DNA of 64,000 bases from assembly GCF_031583065.1 (NCBI RefSeq), contig NZ_CP134053.1, positions 5,187,001-5,251,000 of the forward strand, read 5' to 3'. Each line of letters starts with the position of its first letter. The first letter of the stretch is position 1. This stretch comes from Streptomyces sp. CGMCC 4.7035 (GTDB taxonomy: Bacteria; Actinomycetota; Actinomycetes; Streptomycetales; Streptomycetaceae). Shown here in pieces: positions 33,982 through 44,994 of this stretch. Below the pieces are notes generated by a model, which ran no database searches, was not told the DNA's origin, and worked only from the letters and a program-made list of their open reading frames with translations. Made by a program: the position numbers and the translations under genes.

Positions 33982-34418
33982 GACCCAAGCCTGCCATGCC
34001 CGACGACGGTTGTTGTCGTCGGTCCCGTCCCGCAGCTCGCCGCGGGGCGGCGCTCCACCCCACGGTCCCTGTGCGGACGCCACTCGTGGACGCCCCCGAC
34101 CCACCGGCCGCTGCTTCCGCCGGTCGCTGCTCCCGGCGGTCACGGCGCCGCTCGGGAGACGCGCGACCCGGTCGGCGGAACAACGCCCGGCACCCAGCCC
34201 CACCCGGCAGATGCACGCCCGGTGCTCAGCCCCACCCGGCGGATCAACGCCCGGTACTCAGCCCCACCCGGCAGATCACCGCCCGACACCCCGCCCCACC
34301 CGGCAGATGAACGCCCGGTACTCAGCCCCACCCAGCAGATGAACGCCCGACACCCCACCCCACGCAGCAGATGAACGCCCGACACTCCGCCCCACCCGGC
34401 AGATCACCGCCCAAGTAA
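33982..34418. other. intergenic region with 32-bp tandem repeat array
   Basis: The half next to rpe (33982 to about 34170) is GC-rich with no gene I can support and should hold the rpe promoter. The other half is the repeat array described separately, which runs up to the rsmB stop codon. Confidence 0.5.
34174..34418. repeat. array of seven to eight 32-bp tandem repeats
   Basis: The AT step of each unit falls at 34179, 34211, 34243, 34275, 34307, 34339, 34371 and 34403, an exact 32-bp period. The unit reads ACCCGGCAGATGAACGCCC followed by GGTACTCAGCCCC or GACACCCCGCCCC-like variants. The first copy matches only in its second half. The last copy runs into the rsmB stop. Copies abut with no spacers. 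Confidence 0.95.
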
Positions 34419-35837
34419 TCAGCCCGTGCGGCGGATGAGCGCCAGGTACATCGCGTCGGTCCCGTGCAGATGCGGCCACAGCTGGATGTCGGGGCCGTCG
34501 CCGAGGGCCGGTATGCCGGGGAGCAGCGGCCTGGCGTCGATGAGTTCGGCGTCCGGGTGCTGCTTGAGCACGTCGTCGACCACCGCGCGGGTCTCGGCCA
34601 GGTGCGGCGAGCAGGTGGCGTAGCCGACGACGCCCCCGATCCGTACGGAGTCCAGAGCCGTACGCAGCAGGGCGCGCTGCAACGGCGCGAACCCCTCGAG
34701 ATCCTCGGGCCGGCGCCGCCAGCGGGCCTCGGGACGGCGGCGCAGGGCACCGAGTCCCGTACAGGGCACGTCCATCAGGACGCGGTCGAACGTACCGGAC
34801 CGCCACGGCGGCCGGGTCCCGTCGGCGGCGATGACCTGGTACGGCCCCGGGTTCCCGGCGAGCGCCTTCGCCACAAGCCCGGCCCGGTGCGGCTGCCTCT
34901 CGGAGGCGAGCAGCACGGCTCCGCGCTCGGCGGCCACGGCGGCGAGCAGCGCCGCCTTGCCGCCGGGCCCCGCACACCCGTCGAGCCACTTCTCGTCGGG
35001 TCCCTCCACAGGCGCGTTCGCGAGGGCGAGGGCGACGAGCTGGCTGCCCTCGTCCTGTACCCCCGCACGTCCTTCCCGTACGGCCTCCACGGCACCGGGC
35101 TCGCCGCCCTCGGTGAGCCGGACGGCGTAGGGCGACCAGCGCCCCGGCACCGCCGCCTCCTCACGCAGGAGTTCCTCGGTGGTGGCACGTCCCGGACGGG
35201 CGACGAGCGTGACCTCGGGCCGCTCGTTGTCGGCTTCGAGGAGATCCTCGATTCCGGCGCGCCCGCCGCCGAGGGCGTCCCACAGGGCGGACACGACCCA
35301 GCGGGGGTGCGAGTGCACGACGGCCAGATGGTCCTCGGGGTCCTCGTCGTACGGCGGCGCCACCCGCTCCAGCCAGCCGTCGAGGTCGTCCTGGGCGACC
35401 TTGCGCAGCACGGCGTTGACGAACTTGGCCCGCCCGTCGCCGAGCACGACGCGGGCGAGCTCGACGGTGGCGGACACCGCGGCGTGAGTGGGGATCCGGG
35501 TCCCCAGCAGCTGATGGACGCCGAGGCTCAACACGTCGAGGACGGGCGGATCGACATCGCGCAGCGGCCGGTCGACACAGGCCGCGACGATGGCGTCGTA
35601 CGTCCCCTGCCGACGCAGCGTCCCGTACACCAGCTCGGTGGCGAGCGCAGCGTCCCGGACGTCGAAGTCGCCCTTCTCGCGCGCCTTGCGCAGCAGCGGC
35701 GGCAGGACGAGGTTCGCATACGCGTCCCGCTCGTCGACGGCCCGCAGCGCGTCGAAGGCGAGGATGCGGACGGGGTCCTTCTGGGGCCGGCGGTAGGGCT
35801 TGCCGGGCTTGCGGGGACGACGAGGCTGGTCGCTCAC
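34419..35837 (-). CDS. rsmB: 16S rRNA (cytosine-967-C5)-methyltransferase
   Basis: 472 residues. An N-terminal NusB-like RNA-binding domain (about 20-150; 'ILAFDALRAVDERDAYANLV') is followed by a SAM-dependent m5C methyltransferase ('LDGCAGPGGKAALLAAVAAE', catalytic Cys in 'DVPCTGLGALRRRPEARWRR', second Cys in 'GYATCSPHLAETRAVV'). It methylates C967 of 16S rRNA. The GTG at 35837 gives the usual basic N-terminus 'SDQPRRPRKPGK'. The downstream 32-bp repeat touches its stop codon. Confidence 0.95.
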   Translation of the reverse strand: MSDQPRRPRKPGKPYRRPQKDPVRILAFDALRAVDERDAYANLVLPPLLRKAREKGDFDVRDAALATELVYGTLRRQGTYDAIVAACVDRPLRDVDPPVLDVLSLGVHQLLGTRIPTHAAVSATVELARVVLGDGRAKFVNAVLRKVAQDDLDGWLERVAPPYDEDPEDHLAVVHSHPRWVVSALWDALGGGRAGIEDLLEADNERPEVTLVARPGRATTEELLREEAAVPGRWSPYAVRLTEGGEPGAVEAVREGRAGVQDEGSQLVALALANAPVEGPDEKWLDGCAGPGGKAALLAAVAAERGAVLLASERQPHRAGLVAKALAGNPGPYQVIAADGTRPPWRSGTFDRVLMDVPCTGLGALRRRPEARWRRRPEDLEGFAPLQRALLRTALDSVRIGGVVGYATCSPHLAETRAVVDDVLKQHPDAELIDARPLLPGIPALGDGPDIQLWPHLHGTDAMYLALIRRTG

Positions 35838-35968
35838 GAAAAGGTGCTCCGGGTGTGGGATGACGTGCGCTTTCCAGCGTACGCGTACGTCGGAAGGGTG
35901 GTGGAACGGGCCGGAAGGGCCATTGCCGCCGTGACGCCCGGCGGCGACGACCAAATCCGAATGACAGA

Positions 35969-37884
<1,916 letters not shown>

Positions 37885-38184
37885 GCCGCCCTCCTGTCTG
37901 CCTCCCGGGCCACCGGGAGGCAGCCGTACGGCCGCGCCGCACACCGGCTCGCGGGCACGGCCGTGCGAGGGATGTCCGGCCGCACCGCGGGGCGCCGAAA
38001 GGCGCGAGAAGGGCGCCGCAGCGCCGAGGAGCGCGGGAAGCGCGGCCACATCGGCCGCCGCCTCGACGCGAGGCGACGCGAGGCGAAGCGGGGCGAAACG
38101 GGGCGAAGCTAAGCAAGGCGAAGCAAGGCGAAGCAAGGCGAAGCAAGGCGAAGCAAGGCGCGCAAATCGAACCCCGATCGGAAC
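37885..38184. other. 300-bp gap between convergent genes, purine-rich repeats
   Basis: No gene. The right half is strongly purine-biased on the plus strand and holds five perfect copies of AAGCAAGGCG at 38111-38160, preceded by degenerate GGCGAAGC/GAGGCGACGC units from about 38060. No clear terminator hairpin was seen. Confidence 0.6.
38111..38160. repeat. five 10-bp perfect tandem repeats (AAGCAAGGCG)
   Basis: Five uninterrupted identical 10-mers just past the priA stop (which is at 38185). A slippage-prone array of this kind should vary between strains. Confidence 0.95.
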
Positions 38185-40353
38185 TCATCCGATGTCCGGC
38201 GGATCAATCCGAATCCGCACCGCGTCACTGCCTCCGCTCCCGCCGCTCCCTCCACGCGCCGTCCGGGCCGCCAGCGCGGTCTTCAGCGCGGAGGCCAACG
38301 CGGCACCGCTCCCGGGCCGCACTCGGACGAGTGCCCGCTCCCACCGCTCACCCGGCGGCGGCCCTCCGGCCCGTCGCGGCCGCCCGGCCTCGCCGACCGG
38401 CACGGGCACCGGCCCCAACACCTCGGCGTCCGGCGGCAATTCGGCGCCACGAAGAAACTCCGCCACGGCCTCGGCCTTCCCCGACACGGCGGCCATCCGC
38501 GACACCGGCGGGAATCCCAGCTCGGCACGCTCGGCAAGCTCGCGCACCGCGTGCCCGACGGGGTCCCACCGGACGAGCGCCTGAACAGGCCGCAGGGTCG
38601 GTTCGGCCACGACCACGACGGTTCCACCCGCCGACTGCGGTCGCACGAGCGCACCCGCTCCGATCCACCGTCGCAGTGCGTCCTCCCCCGCGCGCAGGTC
38701 GGGCCGGGAAAGCATGGCCCAGCCGTCGAGGAGCAGCGCGGCCGCGTACCCTCCCTCGGCGACGGGCTCGGCCCCGGGGGTGCTGACGACGAGCGCCGAT
38801 GTCGACGGCACCGTGTCCAGCACCTGCTCACGCCCCGAGGTCCGCACCGGAACGGCCGGGAACGCGCGTCCCAGTTCCTCGGCGGTCCGTCGCGCCCCCA
38901 CGACCTGCGCCCGCAGCCGGAACCCGCCGCACTCCGGACAGTGCCAGGAGGTCTCCTCCCGCCCGCACCAACAGCACCGCAGCTCCCCGGCGTCCTGAGC
39001 GGCCAGGGGCCCGGCACAGTGCCGGCACCGGGCGGGGGCACGGCACTGCGCGCAGGCCATCCGGGGCACGTAGCCACGCCGGGGCACCTGCACGAGCACG
39101 GGGCCGTGCCGCAGCCCTTCCCGTACGACCTCCCAGGCGAGCGTCGGCAGGCGCGCCGCCCTGGCCGCCTCGTCCCGGGCGAGGTCCCCGTCCCCCACGG
39201 TCCGCACCAGGGGCGCGGCGGCCCGCACCTGCTCGCGATCGGCGACGAGCGGCGCGGCCCACCCGCTCTCGACGAGCTGGGCGGCCTCGACGGTGCAGCC
39301 CCAACCGCCCAGCAGGAAGGCGCACTTGTCGCGTGAGGCGCGCAGTTCGAGCACTTCACGGACATGCGGGAAGGGAGCGTTGTCGTCACTGTGACTGGCG
39401 TCCCCGTCGTCCCAGACGACGACGAGCCCGAGATTGCGTACGGGCGCGAACATGGCGGCTCGCGTGCCGACGACGGCGCGCACGGCACCGCGCCGCACGG
39501 CGAGCCACTCCCGGTACCGGCGCTCCTGCCCGGCGTCGGCGGTCAGCAGCGCGTGCTGCCCGTCCCCGATCAGCCCCCGCAGCGCGGCGTCGACCCGTGC
39601 GGCGGGCCGCCCGGCGGGCACGACGACCAACGCCCCGCGCCCGGAGGCAAGCGTCGCCTGCACGGCCAGAGCGATCTCTTCCGCCCATTGGGGCCCGGGC
39701 AGGGCGGTCCATACGGCCCGGGGCGAACCGCCGGAGGCCAGTGACCCGAGGAACTCCGCTCCCCGCCCGTAGCGTCGCCAGGACTTGGGATCGGGCGCGG
39801 AAGGCGGCGCGGGCGGCGGCCCCATCTCCGCGGCCTCCGCCCTGGCGTGCCGAGGCGGAACGGCGAGCTGCAGCACATCGGCGACGCTCCCCGCATACCG
39901 GTCGGCAACGGCCCGGGCGAGCCCGAGCAGCTCGGGGGAAAGGACGGGTTCGGGCGACACGACCTGGGCGAGCGCGGCGAGGGGCCCCGAGTAGTCGGAC
40001 TCGGCCACGCGCTCGACGAGAAATCCGTCGATGAGCCCGCCCCCCTCGCGCCGACCTTCCCGCACGTTGCGCCCGCCGGCGCCGAACCGCACGCGGACCC
40101 TCACCCCGGGCCGGGCCACGGCGTCGAGCTCCTCGGGCACCGCATAGTCGAAGTACCGGTCGAGATGCAGCACACCCTTGTCGACCAGTACGCGCGCGAC
40201 GGGCAGCTCCCTGGCCAACGCGGCTCCCCGCCACGTCCGCGGCTTGGCCCTGGGCTCCTTGGCCTTGCGCACGGCCTCCCGCATCAGTGCAAGCTGCTCG
40301 GGCGGCGCGGCCTCTTCCCCGCCCGCCCGCTGCTGCCCGTTCCCGCTGCTCAC
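38185..40353 (-). CDS. priA: primosomal protein N' (PriA-like), helicase motifs degenerate
   Basis: 722 residues from the GTG at 40353. The DNA-binding N-terminus ('ARVLVDKGVLHLDRYFDYAV' and 'RVRVRFGAGGRNVREG') and the zinc-binding insert with paired cysteines ('CAQCRAPARCRHC', 'CCWCGREETSWHCPECGG', about residues 435-475) identify PriA, which restarts stalled replication forks. In place of the GxGKT Walker A loop there is 'GPQWAEEIALAVQATLASGR', and the DEEH Walker B is replaced by 'VVVWDDGDASH'. ATP hydrolysis is therefore doubtful, as seems usual for actinobacterial PriA. It ends shortly before a 10-bp repeat array. Confidence 0.9.
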   Translation of the reverse strand: MSSGNGQQRAGGEEAAPPEQLALMREAVRKAKEPRAKPRTWRGAALARELPVARVLVDKGVLHLDRYFDYAVPEELDAVARPGVRVRVRFGAGGRNVREGRREGGGLIDGFLVERVAESDYSGPLAALAQVVSPEPVLSPELLGLARAVADRYAGSVADVLQLAVPPRHARAEAAEMGPPPAPPSAPDPKSWRRYGRGAEFLGSLASGGSPRAVWTALPGPQWAEEIALAVQATLASGRGALVVVPAGRPAARVDAALRGLIGDGQHALLTADAGQERRYREWLAVRRGAVRAVVGTRAAMFAPVRNLGLVVVWDDGDASHSDDNAPFPHVREVLELRASRDKCAFLLGGWGCTVEAAQLVESGWAAPLVADREQVRAAAPLVRTVGDGDLARDEAARAARLPTLAWEVVREGLRHGPVLVQVPRRGYVPRMACAQCRAPARCRHCAGPLAAQDAGELRCCWCGREETSWHCPECGGFRLRAQVVGARRTAEELGRAFPAVPVRTSGREQVLDTVPSTSALVVSTPGAEPVAEGGYAAALLLDGWAMLSRPDLRAGEDALRRWIGAGALVRPQSAGGTVVVVAEPTLRPVQALVRWDPVGHAVRELAERAELGFPPVSRMAAVSGKAEAVAEFLRGAELPPDAEVLGPVPVPVGEAGRPRRAGGPPPGERWERALVRVRPGSGAALASALKTALAARTARGGSGGSGGSDAVRIRIDPPDIG

Positions 40354-40596
40354 GCTTGCATTCTTACCAAACACCTCTGACACCGGCGCATGTCAGAGGC
40401 CCTCACAGCCCCGCACGCACCGGCCAGGATCCCGAGTTCAGTCCGGCGACGGCGAAAATCCCAAGTTTCACAGCACGCCACAGCGCGCTCCACCGAAGCA
40501 ACCGCAGCCCTCGCACCGGGAGATCATCAGCCTAGGAACCCACAAGCCCACCCGGCCACTCATTTCCGAGGGCCGACCACTCATTTCCGACGCGCC

Positions 40597-40629
40597 GAGG
40601 CCCGGCCCCCCAGAAGGGCGCCGGGCCTC
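40597..40629 (-). terminator. terminator hairpin after metK
   Basis: GAGGCCCGGC (40597-40606) pairs perfectly with GCCGGGCCTC (40620-40629) around a 13-base loop, 22 bp past the metK stop. Next to it, CCACTCATTTCCGA occurs twice (40556-40569 and 40577-40590), a short direct repeat of unknown meaning. Confidence 0.8.
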
Positions 40630-40650
40630 GTCGTACGAGCGCAGGAGGGC

Positions 40651-41859
40651 TTACAGCCCGGCCGCCTTCCGCAGCGCCTCCACCCGGTCCGTGCGCTCCC
40701 ATGTGAAGTCGGGGAGCTCGCGGCCGAAGTGGCCGTACGCCGCCGTCTGGGCGTAGATCGGGCGGAGCAGGTCGAGGTCGCGGATGATCGCGGCCGGGCG
40801 GAGGTCGAAGACCTCGGTGATCGCGCTCTCGATCTTCTCGGCGTCGACCTTGGCCGTGCCGAAGGTCTCGACGAACAGGCCCACCGGCTCGGCCTTGCCG
40901 ATCGCGTACGCGACCTGGACCTCGCAGCGGGACGCCAGGCCCGCGGCGACGACGTTCTTGGCGACCCAGCGCATCGCGTACGCCGCCGAGCGGTCCACCT
41001 TGGACGGGTCCTTGCCGGAGAACGCGCCGCCGCCGTGGCGGGCCATGCCGCCGTACGTGTCGATGATGATCTTGCGGCCGGTGAGGCCCGCGTCACCCAT
41101 CGGACCGCCGATCTCGAAGCGGCCGGTGGGGTTGACCAGAAGGCGGTAGCCCTCGGTGTCCAGCTTGATGCCGTCGTCCAGCAGGGCCTTGAGCTCCGGC
41201 TCGACCACGAACTCGCGGATGTCGGGGGCCAGGAGCGACTCGAGGTCGATGTCGCTCGCGTGCTGCGAGGAGATGACCACCGTGTCCAGGCGGACCGCCT
41301 TGTCACCGTCGTACTCGATGGTGACCTGGGTCTTTCCGTCCGGGCGCAGGTACGGGATCGTGCCGTTCTTGCGGACATCGGAGAGGCGCTTGGACAGGCG
41401 GTGCGCCAGGAAGATCGGCAGCGGCATCAGCGTCGGGGTCTCGTCCGTCGCGTAGCCGAACATCAGGCCCTGGTCACCGGCGCCCTGGCGGTCCAGTTCG
41501 TCGTCGTCGCCCTCGACACGCGACTCGTACGCCGTGTCCACGCCCTGGGCGATGTCCGGGGACTGCGCGCCGATCGACACCGAGACACCACAGGACGCGC
41601 CGTCGAAGCCCTTCTTCGACGAGTCGTAGCCGATCTCCAGGATTGTGTTGCGGACCAGCGTCGCGATGTCCGCGTAGGCCTTGGTCGTGACCTCGCCGGC
41701 CACGTGCACCAGGCCGGTCGTGATCAGCGTCTCCACGGCGACCCGGGATGTCGGGTCCTCTCGGAGAAGCGCGTCGAGAATGGTGTCGCTGATCTGGTCA
41801 GCGATCTTGTCGGGGTGACCCTCGGTCACGGACTCCGAGGTGAACAGGCGACGGGACAC
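40651..41859 (-). CDS. metK: S-adenosylmethionine synthetase
   Basis: 402 residues; makes SAM from methionine and ATP. '[20 protein letters not shown]' at the N-terminus, the phosphate-binding loop '[20 protein letters not shown]' and '[14 protein letters not shown]' are complete, so the enzyme should be active. It stands alone between priA and coaBC with a 239-bp upstream region; I saw no SAM riboswitch there. Confidence 0.98.
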   Translation of the reverse strand: MSRRLFTSESVTEGHPDKIADQISDTILDALLREDPTSRVAVETLITTGLVHVAGEVTTKAYADIATLVRNTILEIGYDSSKKGFDGASCGVSVSIGAQSPDIAQGVDTAYESRVEGDDDELDRQGAGDQGLMFGYATDETPTLMPLPIFLAHRLSKRLSDVRKNGTIPYLRPDGKTQVTIEYDGDKAVRLDTVVISSQHASDIDLESLLAPDIREFVVEPELKALLDDGIKLDTEGYRLLVNPTGRFEIGGPMGDAGLTGRKIIIDTYGGMARHGGGAFSGKDPSKVDRSAAYAMRWVAKNVVAAGLASRCEVQVAYAIGKAEPVGLFVETFGTAKVDAEKIESAITEVFDLRPAAIIRDLDLLRPIYAQTAAYGHFGRELPDFTWERTDRVEALRKAAGL

Positions 41860-42098
41860 AACGCTCCCTGTGGTTGCAGCGGCTGCTGGCTGATCATTGG
41901 CGGACGGGACGGGGGCTGCGCCCGGCGTCGTCCGAGAACAGTTTATCGGTCGCGCTCAGCCACCGGCCCACGTGTCTCGCCTCTCGGGAGCGCTGTGACC
42001 TGCGGCACGGGCATTCTGCCCAATGCCGAGCTCTCATTTCCAGAGTCGCCACGCCTCAATGTCCCCGGTTTCAGCGAGCCGCGAGAGGAATGCAACAT

Positions 42099-43301
42099 TC
42101 AGCCCAGCCGACGGGCCACGAGATCCCATACCGTCTCGGCCAACGCTTCCTTCGGCCCGTACGGCACCGGGGTCTCACTGCCGTCGGCGCCCAGCACGAC
42201 CGCCTCGTTCTCCTCGGAGCCGAAGGTCTTGCGCTCCCCCACCTCGTTCACCACGAGCAGGTCGCAGCCCTTGCGCTCCAGCTTCGTACGGCCGTTGGCC
42301 AGCACGTCGTCCGTCTCCGCGGCGAAACCGACGACCACCTGGCCCGGGCGGGCGCGGTCGGCCGAAATCTCCGCAAGAATGTCCGGATTCCTCACCAGGG
42401 CGATGGGCTCCGGGTCCTGGCCGTCCTTTTTCTTGATCTTTCCGGAGGCGTAGACGGCCGGACGGAAGTCCGCCACCGCCGCCGCCATCACCACGGCGTC
42501 CGCGTCCGCCGACGCCTTCAGCACCGCCTCGCGCATCTGGACCGCGGTCCCTACCTGTATGACGTCCACTCCGGCCGGGTCGGGCAGGCCCGTGTTCGCG
42601 GCGACCAGTGTGACGCGTGCGCCCCGGGCCGCGGCCGTCCGGGCGAGGGCGTAGCCCTGCTTGCCGGAGGAGCGGTTGCCGAGGAAGCGGACGGGGTCGA
42701 GGGGCTCGCGGGTGCCACCGGCGCTGACGACGACATGGCGGCCCTTGAGGTCCGGCTCGGCCACGCCCCGCGCCAGCACCCGGCGGCAGACCTCGAAGAT
42801 CTCGGCCGGGTCGGGCAGTCGGCCCTTGCCCGTGTCGACACCGGTCAGGCGGCCGACCGCCGGTTCGATGACGACGGCGCCCCGGCGGCGCAGCGTCGCC
42901 ACGTTCTCCTGAGTGGCCGGGTGTTCCCACATCTCCGTGTGCATGGCGGGCGCGAAGACGACCGGGCAGCGGGCGGTGAGGAGTGTGTTGGTCAGAAGGT
43001 CGTCGGCGAGGCCGTGGGCCGCCTTGGCGAGCATGTCGGCCGTGGCCGGGGCGACGACCACGAGGTCGGCGTGCTGGCCGATGCGGACGTGCGGAACCTC
43101 GTGGACGTCGTCCCAGACCTCGGTCGACACGGGGTTGCCGGAGAGGGCGGACCATGTCGCGGCGCCGACGAAGTGCAGCGCGGAGGCGGTCGGCACGACG
43201 CGCACGTCATGTCCGGACTCGGCCAGTCTGCGCAGCAGCTCGCACGCCTTGTACGCGGCGATCCCGCCACTGACCCCCAGAACGACCTTCGGCTTGCCCA
43301 C
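42099..43301 (-). CDS. coaBC: bifunctional phosphopantothenoylcysteine synthetase/decarboxylase
   Basis: 400 residues; two consecutive steps of coenzyme A synthesis. The N-terminal flavin-dependent decarboxylase (about 1-190) has 'VVLGVSGGIAAYKACELLRR' and the catalytic 'APAMHTEMWEHPA'. The C-terminal synthetase has 'VVSAGGTREPLDPVRFLGNR' and the metal/CTP site 'AAAVADFRPAV' followed by 'KIKKKDG'. The GTG at 43301 follows GGGAGG; the ATG at 43316 is less likely. A perfect hairpin stands 22 bp upstream. Confidence 0.96.
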   Translation of the reverse strand: MGKPKVVLGVSGGIAAYKACELLRRLAESGHDVRVVPTASALHFVGAATWSALSGNPVSTEVWDDVHEVPHVRIGQHADLVVVAPATADMLAKAAHGLADDLLTNTLLTARCPVVFAPAMHTEMWEHPATQENVATLRRRGAVVIEPAVGRLTGVDTGKGRLPDPAEIFEVCRRVLARGVAEPDLKGRHVVVSAGGTREPLDPVRFLGNRSSGKQGYALARTAAARGARVTLVAANTGLPDPAGVDVIQVGTAVQMREAVLKASADADAVVMAAAVADFRPAVYASGKIKKKDGQDPEPIALVRNPDILAEISADRARPGQVVVGFAAETDDVLANGRTKLERKGCDLLVVNEVGERKTFGSEENEAVVLGADGSETPVPYGPKEALAETVWDLVARRLG

Positions 43302-43322
43302 CGGGCCTCCCTGCACTCGACA

Positions 43323-43352
43323 CCCGTACGCCGCGGCTCATCGGCGTACGGG
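43323..43352. promoter_or_regulatory. perfect 11-bp hairpin upstream of coaBC
   Basis: CCCGTACGCCG (43323-43333) pairs with CGGCGTACGGG (43342-43352) around an 8-base loop. It sits between the rpoZ terminator and the coaBC start, so it could be part of a coaBC leader or a second terminator element. Confidence 0.55.
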
Positions 43353-43363
43353 TCTATGACACA

Positions 43364-43398
43364 CCACAGGCCCGACAGATGTGCTGTCGGGCCTGTGG
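43364..43398 (-). terminator. strong terminator hairpin after rpoZ
   Basis: A perfect 15-bp stem (CCACAGGCCCGACAG with its complement) around a 5-base loop, 42 bp past the rpoZ stop. An A-run adjoins it on the plus strand at 43399-43403. Confidence 0.8.
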
Positions 43399-43440
43399 AA
43401 AAACCTACTGCGGTCTGCAGATATGACTTACTGCAGCTGA

Positions 43441-43713
43441 TTACTGCGCCGGGCCCTCGATGGCCTCGGACGTCAGCAGACCCGCGTTGATCTCGCGCAG
43501 GGCGATCGAGAGCGGCTTCTCGTGGACGTGGGTGTCGACGAGCGGACCGACGTACTCGAGGAGGCCCTCACCGAGCTGCGAGTAGTACGCGTTGATCTGG
43601 CGGGCCCGCTTGGCCGCATAGATCACGAGGCTGTACTTCGAGTCGGTGGCCTCGAGGAGCTCGTCGATCGGCGGGTTGATGATGCCCTCGGGCGCGGTGA
43701 TGGAAGAGGACAC
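43441..43713 (-). CDS. rpoZ: RNA polymerase omega subunit
   Basis: 90-residue subunit that chaperones the beta-prime subunit. '[20 protein letters not shown]' and '[20 protein letters not shown]' are the conserved omega core, with the actinobacterial C-terminal extension '[20 protein letters not shown]'. It lies 51 bp after gmk in the same direction, forming the widespread gmk-rpoZ-coaBC order. Confidence 0.97.
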   Translation of the reverse strand: MSSSITAPEGIINPPIDELLEATDSKYSLVIYAAKRARQINAYYSQLGEGLLEYVGPLVDTHVHEKPLSIALREINAGLLTSEAIEGPAQ

Positions 43714-43764
43714 GCTCTACCTTCCGAAAGATGGGAAAGATCAGACCTGATCACACAACCCTGA

Positions 43765-44322
43765 TCACACAACGTTCATCAAGGCTAGCAGCTCGCGCGC
43801 CACATCCTCGACGGAGGTGTTGACCAGGGTCACATCGAACTCGGGCTCGGCCGCCAGCTCGATCTTGGCCGCCTCCAGGCGGCGCTCGATCACCTCGGGC
43901 GGCTCGGTGCCCCGTCCGGTGAGTCTGCGCACCAGCTCCTCCCAGGAAGGAGGAGCCAGGAACACCAGCCGACCCTCGGGCATGGACTCGCGGACCTGCC
44001 GGGCACCCTGGAGGTCGATCTCCAGCAGCACCGGCACACCGGCCTCCAGGTGCTCCAGCACGGCCGCCCGCGGGGTGCCGTAGCGGTTGCCGGCGAACTC
44101 CGCCCACTCCAGCAGCTCGCCGTTGGCGATCAGCTTGTCCATCTCCTCGTCGGTGACGAAGAAGTAGTGGACTCCGTGCTGCTCGCCGGGGCGGGGCTTG
44201 CGGGTCGTCGCCGAGACCGAGAGCCAGACCTCGGGGTGTTCCTTGCGCATATGGGCGACGACCGTGCTCTTGCCGACCCCGGAGGGGCCGGAGAGCACGG
44301 TCAGCCGCGGACGTTCACTCAT
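43765..44322 (-). CDS. gmk: guanylate kinase
   Basis: 185 residues; phosphorylates GMP to GDP. Walker A '[20 protein letters not shown]' begins at about residue 10, and the GMP-binding segment is '[20 protein letters not shown]'. The ATG at 44322 starts 'MSERPRLTV'; an upstream ATG in the same frame gives an implausible extension. 37 bp separate it from the ihf gene. Confidence 0.97.
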   Translation of the reverse strand: MSERPRLTVLSGPSGVGKSTVVAHMRKEHPEVWLSVSATTRKPRPGEQHGVHYFFVTDEEMDKLIANGELLEWAEFAGNRYGTPRAAVLEHLEAGVPVLLEIDLQGARQVRESMPEGRLVFLAPPSWEELVRRLTGRGTEPPEVIERRLEAAKIELAAEPEFDVTLVNTSVEDVARELLALMNVV

Positions 44323-44359
44323 GCAGCGATTATTCCAGCAATCCCGGGGTGCCCCGGAC

Positions 44360-44683
44360 TCAGCTGGCGGTGCTGCCGAACTCGCGCTCCAGGGAGGCGA
44401 TCTGGTTGGAGCCGAGGCCACGCACGCGGCGGCTCTCGGAGATCCCGAGTCGCTCCATGATCTGCTTGGCGCGGACCTTGCCCACGCCCGGCAGGGACTC
44501 GAGCAGGGCGGAGACCTTCATCTTGCCGATGACGTCGTTCTCCTGGCCCTGCTTGATGACCTCGTGAAGGGAGGCGCCGGAGTGCTTGAGTCGATTCTTG
44601 ACCTCGGCCCGCTCCCGGCGAGCCGCGGCGGCCTTTTCGAGCGCGGCTGCGCGCTGTTCAGGGGTAAGGGGCGGAAGAGCCAC
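44360..44683 (-). CDS. ihf: actinobacterial integration host factor (sIHF/mIHF)
   Basis: 107-residue nucleoid protein. An N-terminal Arg/Ala-rich helix ('[20 protein letters not shown]') precedes a helix-two-turn-helix DNA-binding domain with the helix-hairpin-helix '[20 protein letters not shown]'. It binds DNA without sequence preference and affects nucleoid shape and development in Streptomyces. It is unrelated to E. coli IHF. It precedes gmk by 37 bp and is preceded by a 311-bp gap. Confidence 0.95.
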   Translation of the reverse strand: MALPPLTPEQRAAALEKAAAARRERAEVKNRLKHSGASLHEVIKQGQENDVIGKMKVSALLESLPGVGKVRAKQIMERLGISESRRVRGLGSNQIASLEREFGSTAS

Positions 44684-44994
44684 GCCTACGTCACCTCGGA
44701 TGTCGAACTGATCGGATACGGACCGGTGAGGAACCTAGTCGCCCCACACCTGGGGAGCTACGAGCAACACGCTTGCCCGTTCTCCCCCACTACCTTGAGG
44801 GCGTGGGAGGTGCCCTCACTCGTCGGAGACTAGCGGGCAAGTGCGCCTGAGTCAGCGAGAACAGAGGAAAAGTCCTGGTCAGCCTCCGCCGAGCCCGACT
44901 TTTCGGACATATTGCCCCTGATTTGAGGATGTATTCAGACTCAAGCCGTCCCCGAGGCACTCCTCGCGGGTCTCCCGCGAGGCCGGCGGAAGGT
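44684..44994. other. 311-bp intergenic region between ihf and pyrF
   Basis: The left part should hold the ihf promoter. The right part has the pyrF terminator at 44962-44982. The stretch around 44890-44950 is AT-richer than its surroundings. No gene is supported. Confidence 0.45.
44962..44982 (-). terminator. terminator hairpin after pyrF
   Basis: CCTCGCGGG-TCT-CCCGCGAGG, a perfect 9-bp stem with a 3-base loop, 12 bp past the pyrF stop. It ends the leftward pyrimidine transcript. Confidence 0.85.

Noticed and set aside
34174..34418. Possible CRISPR array
   Set aside because: The 32-bp units abut directly with no spacers, vary at several bases, and no cas genes are present.
41860..42098. SAM riboswitch upstream of metK
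   Set aside because: None of the conserved SAM-riboswitch segments could be found on the reverse strand.
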